Shown piece after piece: positions 18,717 through 28,964 of a DNA stretch of 30,764 nt. The DNA comes from Isotricha intestinalis (lineage: Eukaryota; Ciliophora; Litostomatea; Vestibuliferida; Isotrichidae): the NCBI GenBank assembly GCA_023807065.1, contig JAJJLU010003798.1, positions 1 through 30,764 on the forward strand, read 5' to 3'. The stretch's first letter is position 1. Every line of letters begins with the position of its first letter. Below the pieces are notes generated by a model. The model worked only from the letters and a program-made list of their open reading frames with translations, did not search any database and was not told where the DNA came from. The translations under genes and the position numbers were made by a program.

Positions 18717-19916
18717 TTATACTGCTTCTTCATTATCATCTTCATCTTCATCAAATAAAATTTCTTCTTGAATGAGTCTTAAAGGTTCTTTTTCTTTTAT
18801 TCTATTAAATTTATATTTAAAAGCAAAACCATAATTATTAACTAAGATAATTTCATCTTTTCTTTTTTTATTAAAACAACATTTATAAAAATCAGCATAA
18901 TGTCTAATTTTTTCAAAAATAAAAGGAACTGTAGAATCATTAAAAAGTCTATTTAAATATCCATCTATAAAAGTATTATTTGTACTTTTTCTTCTAAAAA
19001 AAAGTTTTTTATCTGAATGATTGTTACAAAGGCATTTATATTTTTTATTATCAATATTCTTTAATTTAAAAATATTAATTTCATCGATGCCGCACAAACA
19101 TAATAAAAATTTTTCTTTATCATCCAATGAAAAATTATTCACATTTACTTTTTGATTTCCCATATATATACAATATAATAAATTATTATTATTTATGTTA
19201 TAAATGTGAATTTTATTTCCTATATCATTTACAACTATAATTTTATCTTCTCCTTCTAAATAAATTTTTTTAATATTTTCAAAACTAGTTGTTATACCTT
19301 TTTTATTACAATAAGTGATTTTAAATTTTTCATCTATATAATAACTTACAATATTAATTATATTTTCTTTTTCATAAATTGTTGGAATATAAGCAAAAGA
19401 AATAATTTTATTTTCATCAGTATATTTCTCTTTAACGGAAATTAAATTATCATCAACATCAACTCTACTAATTTTATAAATATATTTAAGAGTAGCTAAT
19501 TCAAAAACATAAATTTTATTCCACAAACAAAAAAAAATCATATATTGAGTAATAAAAAAATTAAAAATTCTTTCATGAAAATCAACTATTCCAATTGCTC
19601 TTTTCGTTAAATCATCCCAAAACGTGACTTGACTACATTTATAATATTTATTATTATCATCTCCTAAAAAAACTATTATTGGAGATAAATAAAGCACATT
19701 TGCTTTTGATAGAGAACCAATTATTTCTTGATTTTCATCTAAAGTTGAATATAATGTAAATGTTTTTGAATCATATATTCTAAAACCTGAATTAGTTGCA
19801 AAAGTAATTAAATTTTTATTAGAATTAAATTCAATATTATTGATTATTAAATTTGGAAATTTATTCCATTTTGGATGATTTGTAAAATAAATAAAATCAT
19901 CATTATTTTCTTTCAT
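18717..19916 (-). CDS. PROPPIN beta-propeller protein (WIPI/Atg18-like), FRRG motif lost
   Basis: 399 residues from the ATG at 19916. PROPPINs are seven-bladed WD40 propellers that bind PI3P/PI(3,5)P2 on autophagic and endosomal membranes. Matching features: NSGFRIYDSKTFTLY, YLSPIIVFLGDDNNKYY, VTFWDDLTKRAIGIVDF, NKIYVFELATLKYIYKI, the blade KIHIYNINNNNLLYCI, and the late FRRKSTNNTFIDGYL before a final GFAFKYKF blade. At the position of the lipid-binding FRRG/LRRG the protein has IYMG (250-253), so the two Arg that hold phosphoinositide are missing. It may be a non-lipid-binding relative or bind differently. The tail is acidic (DEDEDDNEE). Only 78 bp separate its start from the NEK stop upstream. 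Confidence 0.78.
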   Translation of the reverse strand: MKENNDDFIYFTNHPKWNKFPNLIINNIEFNSNKNLITFATNSGFRIYDSKTFTLYSTLDENQEIIGSLSKANVLYLSPIIVFLGDDNNKYYKCSQVTFWDDLTKRAIGIVDFHERIFNFFITQYMIFFCLWNKIYVFELATLKYIYKISRVDVDDNLISVKEKYTDENKIISFAYIPTIYEKENIINIVSYYIDEKFKITYCNKKGITTSFENIKKIYLEGEDKIIVVNDIGNKIHIYNINNNNLLYCIYMGNQKVNVNNFSLDDKEKFLLCLCGIDEINIFKLKNIDNKKYKCLCNNHSDKKLFFRRKSTNNTFIDGYLNRLFNDSTVPFIFEKIRHYADFYKCCFNKKRKDEIILVNNYGFAFKYKFNRIKEKEPLRLIQEEILFDEDEDDNEEAV

Positions 19917-19994
19917 TTATTCAAAAACAAAAATATTGTTTTTATGATAAAATTAAAAAAAAAATTTTAATATAAATAATTAATTAAATTGAAA

Positions 19995-21939
19995 TTAATT
20001 CTTAACTATTTGAATTTGTTTTAAATATTTGATATATATTATATTATAAAATATTTCAAGAAAATTTCCAATTTTATCTCTTTTTTTTTCCATTTTCTCA
20101 GAAATATAATCATATAATATATTTAAATCTTCATCTCCCCCATCTTTAACAACTTCATATTTTTTTAAAATATCTTCAACAATTTCTCTTCCAAAATCAT
20201 TATTTGCTTTATTAATTAATTCATTTAATCTTTTATTTCTATCATTGGCTTCTTTTAAAGAAACAAAAGAATTACTTTTTAATAAATCTTCAAATATTGG
20301 TATTTCATCTTCATTATCATTATTTTCAAATTCTAATTTATCTTTTAATCTTTCTTCATCTGTATATTCTGTATTTAAAAGAGTTGCTTGAACAAAAGTA
20401 TTTCCTTCATTTTCATCTACATTTACATCTTTTAATATTTCAGATATATATTTATCTCTTTCTATTTCATTAATATTATTATTTATTTGTTCAGTTTTAT
20501 GATTATAATCTTCATAATAATTTTCATTATAAGTTTCTGTTAAGTTATTTTCATTATTAAATATTTTCTCATATTGCTCTTTTTTTAATACCTAATAAAA
20601 AATTATTAAATTTATTTTTTACGTTCATCATAAATTCCGTTGCTCCCATATCATTGGTATTTTTTCTTAATTCTTTATTATTTTTATCATTATGACTAAT
20701 TTTATTTTTTTCGAATGATTTTCTTTTATTTATTTTACTTGATTTTTTATGTTCTATTTCATCACATTTTAAAGGAATTTGATTTATAGGTTTATTACTA
20801 TTTACTTTAACTTTCATGGTATTTAGATATTTATTCTTTTTATGAGCTTCTTTCATTGTATTATTACTTTGTCCAGGACTAAAAGCCAAAATTGCTCTTC
20901 TAGACTAAATACAAAAAATTAAAAATATATTTACAAGAGTTTGAGATTGATTTTTATTACTTGGATTCATTCTGATTCTTTTCGAATCATTGTTATCCTT
21001 TCTTTCAGGTCTGACAGGGCCTGAATTAATCATATTTTTTTGACTACTTTTTTCTTTAAGTAATTTATTATTATCATTTATATTTATATTTTCATTTTTT
21101 ATTATATTCTTATTACTTTTTTTACTATTTAAAATTTTAAAAATTCCATAATTAAAAACTTGTTGCATACTAAATCTTTTAATTGGATTTTTTTCAAGTA
21201 AAAAATATATTAAATTTAATAATTTATGAGAATAAGTTCCTTTAATGGTTTTTTCTAAAGGAGCAGGAGGATCACTTAAAATTTTCATAAAAATTCCCAT
21301 TTGACTTGTTGATTCAAAAGGTTTTTTAAATGTGATTAGTTCATATAATATACAACCTAAACTCCACATATCTGTTTTTTCATCATAAGCTTTATTTCTA
21401 CACATTTCAGGAGATAAATAATATGGAGTTCCTATAAATGTATATGCAAATATATTATTGTTTATTAATTTTTTTGATACTCCAAAATCTCCTATTTTAA
21501 TATGATTATCTTTTGTTAAAAAAATATTCATTGATTTTAAATCTCTATGAATTATTTTATGTTTATGTAAATAATCTAAACCTTGACATATTTCATATAA
21601 ATAATTTTTTACTTCTGATTCTGTAAATTTTGTATTTGATAATTTTTTATTCAAAATTAATTGAAATAAGTCTCCATGTTCACATAATTCCATTACCAAA
21701 CATATTTTATTTTTATCAAAGGTAAATGTCTCATACATTTTTATTATATATTCGTTTTTTAATTCTGACAAAATTTTTATTTCTGATTCTATATATTCTT
21801 TACTTTTGTTATCTTTTTCAGATAAATCAAACACTTTCATTGCATAATAATCATTATTTTTTTGTACTTTATATACTGAACCATAAGAACCTTTTCCCAA
21901 TAATGAAAGAACTAAATAATCTTTAATTTTTTTTATCAT
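19995..21939 (-). CDS. NEK-family (NIMA-related) protein kinase, three exons
   Basis: Exons 21939-20935, 20904-20623 and 20591-19995 join in frame to 627 residues. The kinase domain (about 8-265) is complete: GKGSYGSV, YAMKVF (K35), HRDLKSMN (131-138), GDFGVSKK (DFG 151-153), IGTPYYLSPEM and TDMWSLGCILYEL. NEK kinases work in cilia, centrosome/basal-body and cell-cycle control, and ciliates have many. The C-terminus is Lys/Asn-rich, with MGATEFMMN joined by the second splice to VLKKEQYEKIF, then a long acidic tail that includes LNELINKANNDFGREIVEDI and ends at TAA 19995-19997. Both introns are phase 0. Without them the protein would stop at 20905, losing 292 residues. Confidence 0.88.
20592..20622 (-). 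other. Intron, 31 nt (NEK intron 2)
   Basis: On the minus strand it begins GTAAAA and ends TATTAG, between codons. Splicing joins GATEFMMN to VLKKEQYE, leading into about 200 codons of open, acidic coding sequence that otherwise has no start. Confidence 0.85.
20905..20934 (-). other. Intron, 30 nt (NEK intron 1)
   Basis: On the minus strand it begins GTAAAT and ends TTTTAG-like (GTATTTAG), phase 0. Unspliced translation gives the short tail VNIFLIFCI and stops within the intron. Confidence 0.88.
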
Positions 21940-22094
21940 ATTATTTTATATAATATATAAATTTTTGAATATAAAATTAAAAATTAATTTTTATACTCTT
22001 GAGTAATATTAAATATAAATAAAAAAAATTAAATAAATTTATGGAGAAATAATGTTCTTTTATTTATTTTTTTTATTAATAAAAAATAAAAACT
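21940..22094. promoter_or_regulatory. Divergent promoter, 155 bp
   Basis: Lies between the start codons of the NEK kinase (minus) and the ubiquitin protease (plus). AT-rich; no named element seen. Confidence 0.55.
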
Positions 22095-25000
22095 ATGTCA
22101 TTACACTCAAAAAATATAAATAACGATAATTATGAAGAATCGTTTCATTTATTAAGACAAGATTCTTCTAAAAGTGTCTTTCAACCAGTTAGATTTGAAA
22201 ATATAAATCATGAAAATAATTGTTTTATAAGTGTAGTTTTTCATTCTCTTTATCATTTTGATGAATTAAAAAATTATTTAATAAATATTCAATTAAATAA
22301 AGATTCACCTCAATTAATGATTCAAATAGTTTCTATATTAAATTTATATCAAAATATAAATAAAAATTTAAAAGAAAAAGATATTTTAAAAACAAATCAA
22401 TTCAGAAATGAATTGGCTGATATTTTTAAACAAAAAAATGAATTTCAATTAAATAAAGAAGGAGATCCAATAGAATTATTAAATTATTTATTAAATTGTA
22501 TTCATACTTTTATCATTTCTCATGAAAAAGAAATTGGAATATCTGAAGATAAATGTAAAGAAAATTGTCTTGTTCATAAACTTTTTTATATTAATTTAAC
22601 TGAAATATCAAGATGTACAAATTGTAAAAAAGAAACTAAACTTGATTATGATAATTTTTATTTTATTGAACTATTAAATGTAAACTCAATTTTAGAATCA
22701 ATAAAAGATAAAGAAATTTTTACAAAAGTAAAAGGAAATTTAATGCATTTTTCAAGATATGGAATTCAACAATGTGGAAATTGTAAAAAACAAATTGAAA
22801 AAGAATACATTTGTAAATCAATAGGAAAATATTTTATTATAAATTTAGGATGGAATGGAAATTTTTCAAAAATGAAAGATTTATGTAATTTATATATAAT
22901 GATAGGAGGAGAATTTGAATTAAAAGATTTATATAATAAATGTAATAATAAGAAATTTTATTTTATTGGAATGCTATTATATTGGTCTAATCATTATATT
23001 TGTTTATTTTATGAAAAAAAATTAAAAAAATTTATTATATATGATGATCAATTAATTAAAGAATTTTCTTCTTGGAAAGATTTAATAGAAAATTTAATTA
23101 TGGGAAATTATCAACCTGTAGCTTTAATATATAGCGAAAATAATAATGATGTAATTTTGAAATTTGATTTAACAGAAATATTTTATAAAAATATTATCCA
23201 AGTTTGTAAAGAACATGACCAAAAGAAACAATTAATAGCTGTTTCAGCTCCTGGAATAAAAGAAGATGAATGGGAATGTGATTTTTGTAAACAAATAAAT
23301 AATAATAATTTTGATATTTGTTCTAAATGTGGTAGATCAAATCAAAATATTGCTTTTTTGTTAGAATCAAAATATGAACTTTTAGTTAATATGAATGAAA
23401 AAAAATTAAGTGAAGAAGATAAAATTTTTATTGAAAATTATAAACTTAAAAAAAAAAAAGAAGAAATAACTGAAAAATGGATATGTCCAGTGTGTAATTG
23501 TAAAACTAATTTAGTTACAAATCCTATTTGTGGTATTTGTAATTCAAAAAATAATGATTTATATGATATGATTATTAAAAAAAATAATAAAGATATTGAA
23601 AATAAAAAAGAAAATGAAAAAAATATAGTAAAAGAAAAAGAAAAAATTGAAAATAATAAAAAAGAAAATTCAATTGAAAATAATAAAAATGAAAATTCAA
23701 TAGAAAATAATAAAAATATAAATTCAACAGAAAATAATAAAAATATAAATTCAATAGAAAATAATAAAAATATCAATTCAATAGAAAATAATAAACAAAT
23801 AAAAAAAGAAGAAGAAATAACTGAAAAATGGATATGCCCAAATTGTAAATGTAAAACTAATTTAGTTACAAATCCTATTTGTACTATTTGTAATTTAAAA
23901 AATGATGATTTGAATGAAATAAATGATTCAAATAATAATGTAACTATCTTCATTAATAAAACAAAAGGAAAAAATAAAAAAGAAGATATAAATCAAATTC
24001 TCAAAGAACAAGAAAAAAATGATAATACTAAGAATATAAAAATTGAAAATAATAAAAATATAAAAAAAGAAGAAGAAATAAATGAAAAATGGATATGCCC
24101 AAATTGTGGATGTAAAACTAATCTTATCACTCAGCAATTTTGTTTTAATTGTAAAAAAAACAATAATGAATTAAATGATAGGGTTCTAGAAAATTATAAT
24201 CATCATAATAATCACAAAGAACAAGAAAAATTAAATAAAAAATTAAAAAAAAGAGAACAACAAATATCAATTGAAAGAGAGAAAGAAAAAAAAAAATTAA
24301 TAGAAGAACAACAAAAAGAAGAGAAAGAAAAAAAAGAAAGAGAATTTAATGTAAAAAAAGAAAGTAAAACAAATAATGAAATTCAAAAACAAAACATTCA
24401 AAATTATTATAAAATTGAAAATGATAATGCAATTAATTCAAATTTAATTTCATCTAGCACTAGTGAAAAATCAAAAAGTATATTAAGTAGTACTTCTAAT
24501 GTTAAGAATAATAATCATAATATTAATAATGATAATGATAATGATAATAATATTAAAAAAAATAATAATCATAATAATAATCATAATATTAATAATGATA
24601 ATAATATTAAAAAAAGTTATAATCATAATATTAATAATGATGATGATATTAATATTAAAAAAAGTAATACTCATAATTATAATATTAATAATAATAATAA
24701 TAATAATAATGATAATATTAAAAAAAGTAATAATCATAATATTAATAACGATAATAATAATAATATTAAAAATAATAAAAAACATAATCATAATATTAAA
24801 AATAATAATGAATTGGATATTAAACAAATTAAAAACATAAAAAATGATAAAATTAAAAAAAGTATGAATAAATCTGTTGATTATAACGAGAAATCTTGTG
24901 ATTTTAATATTTTAAAAAATACAATTGATTCTTTGAATGATGAAAATATTTGTAAAAAAAATAATTTAAAAAAGGATGAATGGGAATGTTCAAAATGCAA

Positions 25001-25715
25001 TAATATTAATAAAGAATCAAATATTAAATGTGAAATTTGTGGTAATCTTTCTGAAAAATTTATTGAATTTGATAAAAAAGAAAATCTTCAATATTTGGAA
25101 TTTATCAATAAAGAAAATATACCAAAACGTCCTTCTGATTGGAACAATAATCCTGTTTCAAATTCAAATAATAAAGAAAATTATAATAATAAAGATAATA
25201 ATAATAATTATAAAAATAAAGATAAAAAAAAAGAGAATAATAATAATAAAAATACAAATGATAATTATATTTCTCATAAAGAAGAAAAAAAGAAAGAAAT
25301 TAATATAAAAATAATAGAAAAAAATGAAATTCCAAATAAAAACCCAGAATCTCATAAAAAATCTGGTACACAATTTTTAAAAACACCAGATAAAAAGGTA
25401 AAAGATAAAAATAATAAAGATAAAATTTGTGAAAACTGTAATGAAACTTATATAGATATTTGTTTAAATTGTTATAATAAAGAAAAATCTTTAAATATAT
25501 CAGAAAAATACAATTCAAAACTAAATAAAAAAGAGAAAAAAAATAAAGAATTAATGAATAACATATGTCCATATTGTAAAGTTCAATATATATATGAAAA
25601 TAAATGTTTAAAATGTGGAGAAATTGTTAAATGGCAATGTGAAAAATGTGGTAATGAAAATTCAATCAAAAAAGTAAAATGTCAAAAATGTGGAGAAAAA
25701 AATTATCTCATATAA
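22095..25715 (+). CDS. Ubiquitin-specific protease with RanBP2/NZF zinc fingers
   Basis: 1206 residues. The N-terminal 350 form a USP (C19) domain: Cys box HENNCFISVVFHSLYHF (C43), zinc ribbon CTNC (174-177) and CGNC (227-230), His box WSNHYICLFYEK (H300) and Asp in FIIYDD (317/318), then QPVALIYSE. The triad is intact, so deubiquitination is expected. The Cys and His boxes resemble the USP53/54 and plant UBP-related branch more than classical USPs. At least five zinc fingers follow: classic W.C..C....N......C..C modules near residue 393 (WECDFCKQINN), at 24981-25046 and at the C-terminus (WQCEKCGNEN...CQKCG), and three copies of a variant WICP.C.CKTNL.....C..C. NZF fingers commonly bind ubiquitin. 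Asn/Lys/His-rich low-complexity sequence separates them. Confidence 0.88.
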   Translation: MSLHSKNINNDNYEESFHLLRQDSSKSVFQPVRFENINHENNCFISVVFHSLYHFDELKNYLINIQLNKDSPQLMIQIVSILNLYQNINKNLKEKDILKTNQFRNELADIFKQKNEFQLNKEGDPIELLNYLLNCIHTFIISHEKEIGISEDKCKENCLVHKLFYINLTEISRCTNCKKETKLDYDNFYFIELLNVNSILESIKDKEIFTKVKGNLMHFSRYGIQQCGNCKKQIEKEYICKSIGKYFIINLGWNGNFSKMKDLCNLYIMIGGEFELKDLYNKCNNKKFYFIGMLLYWSNHYICLFYEKKLKKFIIYDDQLIKEFSSWKDLIENLIMGNYQPVALIYSENNNDVILKFDLTEIFYKNIIQVCKEHDQKKQLIAVSAPGIKEDEWECDFCKQINNNNFDICSKCGRSNQNIAFLLESKYELLVNMNEKKLSEEDKIFIENYKLKKKKEEITEKWICPVCNCKTNLVTNPICGICNSKNNDLYDMIIKKNNKDIENKKENEKNIVKEKEKIENNKKENSIENNKNENSIENNKNINSTENNKNINSIENNKNINSIENNKQIKKEEEITEKWICPNCKCKTNLVTNPICTICNLKNDDLNEINDSNNNVTIFINKTKGKNKKEDINQILKEQEKNDNTKNIKIENNKNIKKEEEINEKWICPNCGCKTNLITQQFCFNCKKNNNELNDRVLENYNHHNNHKEQEKLNKKLKKREQQISIEREKEKKKLIEEQQKEEKEKKEREFNVKKESKTNNEIQKQNIQNYYKIENDNAINSNLISSSTSEKSKSILSSTSNVKNNNHNINNDNDNDNNIKKNNNHNNNHNINNDNNIKKSYNHNINNDDDINIKKSNTHNYNINNNNNNNNDNIKKSNNHNINNDNNNNIKNNKKHNHNIKNNNELDIKQIKNIKNDKIKKSMNKSVDYNEKSCDFNILKNTIDSLNDENICKKNNLKKDEWECSKCNNINKESNIKCEICGNLSEKFIEFDKKENLQYLEFINKENIPKRPSDWNNNPVSNSNNKENYNNKDNNNNYKNKDKKKENNNNKNTNDNYISHKEEKKKEINIKIIEKNEIPNKNPESHKKSGTQFLKTPDKKVKDKNNKDKICENCNETYIDICLNCYNKEKSLNISEKYNSKLNKKEKKNKELMNNICPYCKVQYIYENKCLKCGEIVKWQCEKCGNENSIKKVKCQKCGEKNYLI
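23646..23798 (+). repeat. 27-bp tandem repeat in the USP gene
   Basis: Five full copies and a partial sixth of a 27-bp unit (23646-23672, 23673-23699, 23700-23726, 23727-23753, 23754-23780, 23781 onward), encoding IENNKNINS-like nonapeptides. Copies 3-5 differ by only a base or two, so the array is young. It lies between two nearly identical zinc-finger modules. Confidence 0.9.
24499..24830 (+). repeat. AAT-rich low-complexity tract encoding Asn/His/Ile/Asp
   Basis: Imperfect trinucleotide-type sequence (AAT, GAT, CAT, ATT) encoding NNHNINNDNNIKK-like repeats within the protease linker. Long Ile-rich frames on both strands here are shadows of this repeat. Confidence 0.85.
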
Positions 25716-25917
25716 ATTATAATTTTATTAATTAATTTAAATAAAAAAATTTTTAACATATATATATTTATAATAAAGTCTAAAAATTTATTTTCAAAAT
25801 CTATTAAAATTTATTCCATAAAAATTTAAATGACAGTAAAAATGAAATTTATATTAATAATATATTATAAAAACTATAATAATCAAATATAGAATTATCA
25901 TTTATAAAACAAAAAAA

Positions 25918-28900
25918 TTAAAATTCATTTGCCCATTTATCATCATATTCATCGTAGTGTTCTTTTTTATTTTCATTTATACTTTGAAATTTATTTCCTT
26001 CCTTATTAATAATATTAGTAAAATTATCTTGATTTTCAAACATTATTTTTGAATAATCTTCTTCAATATTAGATTTAGGAACAAAAGGAGGATTTAATTT
26101 AAAATCAATTAATTTATCCCAATCGAATCCTGAGAAAATTTTTTCTTCTTTTAATAAACTAAAACTACAAAGTCTTTCTTTTACTTTTTTCTTCAGTAAA
26201 TTACTAATTAATGAATTCATATCTTTAAAATTAGAGGAATTAAAAGGAAAAATCAAAGGTTGATTAACAGTTTCTTTATAAATATCAATAATATCTTTAG
26301 CATCATTTCCAAAAGGAAATTTCCCATAAAAAATTTCAAAAAGAGTAACACCAATAGACCAATAATCACATGACATTGAATATCCTTTTCCTTTCAAAAT
26401 TTCTGGGGCAATATAATGAGGAGTTCCAATAACTGTTGATGTATAATCTTTACAAACTTTCGAAGTTCCAAAATCAATTAATTTTAAATATCCATTTCCA
26501 TCTATCATTATATTATTAGGCTTTATATCTCTATGTGCTATCATTTTATTATGTAAATAATCTATTGTTACTAATAATGTTGCTATGTAAAATTTAGTTT
26601 CGTTTATATTATAAATATTATTTATTTGACGATTTTTTTTTAAGTGTTGTTCTAAAGAAATACCATTTATAAATTCTATTAAATAAAAACAAAAAAGATC
26701 ATTTTTTAATGTTTTTACCATTTTAACAATAAAAGGATGATCAATAGTTAACATTATTCTTCTTTCATTAACAAAATAATGGGCTAACATTTTCTGCTTA
26801 TTAACTGCCATTCTTGAAACAGCTTTTATAGCATATACATTTTTATTATTATGAACTAAATATACATTACCAAATTTTCCTTTTCCTAAAAATTTAATCA
26901 TTTTTAAATTTTCTAAAACAATATCATCATCTTGTAAAGATAATTTTTTAATTAAATAATTTTTAGTATTTTCATCATTTAAAATTAAACTAAAATCATC
27001 TTTTAATAAAACATAACAAACTACTTTTTTTCCTACAGCAATAACAGTTGCACTTCTTATATCATTTGATGTTAAAATTGCTCTTTCTCCAAAGCAATTT
27101 CCAGTTTCTAAATGTCTCAAATATTTACCATCTTTTGTTATTTTAACTCTTCCTTTATAAATTAAAAAAAAACTAGAACCTGGTGTTCCCTCATTTACTA
27201 TAATATCTCCATTTTTATACTTTTGTTTTTTCATTTTGACTGCTATTTTCTCTAAAGTTTTTTTAGATAAACTTTGAAATAAATAATTTTCTTGTAATTT
27301 TGATATTCTATTTAATATTTTTACTGGATTATTTTGCTTAAAATTTGGATTAATATTATTATTTCTGTTAGTATTTAATTCAAAATTATTTTCAATTACT
27401 TTTGAAAATTCATCAATTTCACATTCTAAAGAAATTAAATCAGGTTTAGCAATATAATTATCTGAAATAATTTTTTCTTTATCATATATACCATCATATC
27501 CTATAATATCATTTCTTCCTGCTATAATATTATTTGTGTCTTTTTCTTTTATATTTCCATCTAAAACTATTATTATTCTTCTATTTGAACTATTTGAAGC
27601 AACTAATTGATTCACAATTGGTTCATTTTCTTTATATAATTTTATACTAAAACTATTAAAAATTTCATAGAAAAAAGAATCAAATATAATATTTTTCATA
27701 ACTTCATTTGCTGAAATTACACTTTTAAATAAAGAAAATAAAACTTTATCTCTATAAGTGTCATGACCAAAAACTTCTTTTAAATCATCTCTTGTTAACA
27801 TATAACAAATTGTAAATTCTTTTGCTATAATATCCATTGATCTAGGAACATCAAATAATATTGCATTTTGACCAAAATAATCATTATCACTAAGAACTCT
27901 TAATTCTTGTTTTTTTATTTGACAACTAACTGAACCTTTTTTTATAATATACATTGAATTTCCGGTTTCATTTTTTTGAATAATTTTTTGTCCAACTTCA
28001 AATTTAACAGTAGTTAATTTTTCAGTTAATATATATTTAGAAATACTATCTAAAGGTTTAAAATAAGATAATGAATTTAAAAAGATAAATTTATCTTTAT
28101 ATTGATCATCAGCAATTCTTTGTAAACATTCCCTATAAATATATCCATCAAGAACTAATAAAGTTACACTTTGAATTGAAGTTATTGTATCTTCTCTTTT
28201 AGAATTATTTAATAATGAGGATTCTCCGAAGCTTTTCCATGCTTTTATTTTCGTTGGAATTTTTTTACTATTAAAACTTTCTAAAACTCCTTTTGAAAGG
28301 ACAAAAAAAAAATTACCAAAATCTCCTTCTTCATATATTGTTGTATTTTGAGGAAAATCATATGAATAAAAATTTGATATTATATACGAAATAAAATCTT
28401 CATTCATAGAATTAAATAAAAAATGATTTTTTAATAAGTTCTTTAATTGGTTTATGATTATAATATCTGTTATTAAATGACCTATTAAAATATTGTTTTG
28501 ACTTATATTATTTATATTATTTTTATTTTTTTTCAAAAAATTTGCTGTTGATGAAAAAGTACTTTTTTGATATAAATTTGAATTTATAAAATTATTATTA
28601 TTTCTTGTTGTATTCATAATATTTTCATTATAATTTTTATTTGATAATTCTCTTGAAAAAGAATGATTAAAATTAGGATCTATTTCACTTAATTTTATAT
28701 TACTATTATTTATTTTGTTATTATTCATATTATTTGAATTTCTGACAAAGAATGATATTTCGATTAATTTTTCTGCTGTTAATGTTAAATTTGGAATAAC
28801 TGTTTGATTTTTTTCATTTGAATTACTTAAATCAATTATTTTATCTAAATCTTTTTTATTACATCCACATTTTCCTATTTAAATAGTTTTAAAAAAAAAA

Positions 28901-28927
28901 TTTACCACATTGATAATCACTTCCCAT
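25918..28927 (-). CDS. cGMP-dependent protein kinase (PKG), two exons, four CNB domains
   Basis: Exons 28927-28906 and 28874-25918 give 992 residues. The new N-terminus is MGSDYQCGKCGC, with Gly2 and three nearby Cys, as in myristoylated and palmitoylated proteins. Four cyclic-nucleotide-binding domains follow: A (FGE 223-225, with KRED), B (FGQ 341-343, Glu replaced by Gln), C (about 400-510, degenerate) and D (CFGERAIL, FGE 602-604, NDIRSAT). The AGC kinase domain has GKGKFGNV (671-678), AIK (K691), AHRDIKPNN (HRD 788-790), IDFGTSK (808-810), GTPHYIAPEI, and the tail FDWDKL...LNPPFVPK. This matches apicomplexan PKG, where domain C is also defective and D is the key switch. It is the likely cGMP effector. 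It converges with USP across 202 bp. An inner ATG at 28728 could start a shorter form. Confidence 0.9.
28875..28905 (-). other. Intron, 31 nt (PKG intron 1)
   Basis: On the minus strand it begins GTAAAT and ends AAATAG, interrupting a Gly codon after its first base. It links a 22-nt first exon starting at ATG 28927 to a frame that is open for 49 codons upstream of the inner ATG at 28728. Confidence 0.8.
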
Positions 28928-28964
28928 TTTAAATCTTATTATAATTTTATTTATAATTAAATAA
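28928..28964. promoter_or_regulatory. Divergent intergenic region of 37 bp
   Basis: This is all that separates the PKG start codon (28927, minus) from the ATG of the plus-strand gene at 28965. It is almost pure A/T. A core promoter and leader for both genes would have to overlap or extend into the neighbouring coding sequence. Confidence 0.6.

Noticed and set aside
20579..20592. A very short 13-15 nt intron in NEK at GTATTAAAAAAAG
   Set aside because: It does not give the needed frame with a clean junction; the 31-nt intron at 20592-20622 does, and fits the other introns.
20569..20889. A separate small gene of 106 residues
   Set aside because: It starts at a TTG and is the middle exon of the NEK gene; splicing on both sides restores one long protein.
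23438..23953. 171-codon antisense frame in the protease gene
   Set aside because: It is the reverse reading of the zinc-finger and 27-bp repeat region, with Ser/Phe/Leu repeats mirroring Lys/Glu/Asn codons.
24483..24840. Long Ile/Met/Asn-rich open frames on both strands
   Set aside because: They are shadows of the AAT-type repeat inside the ubiquitin protease gene, with one-note composition and no independent start context.
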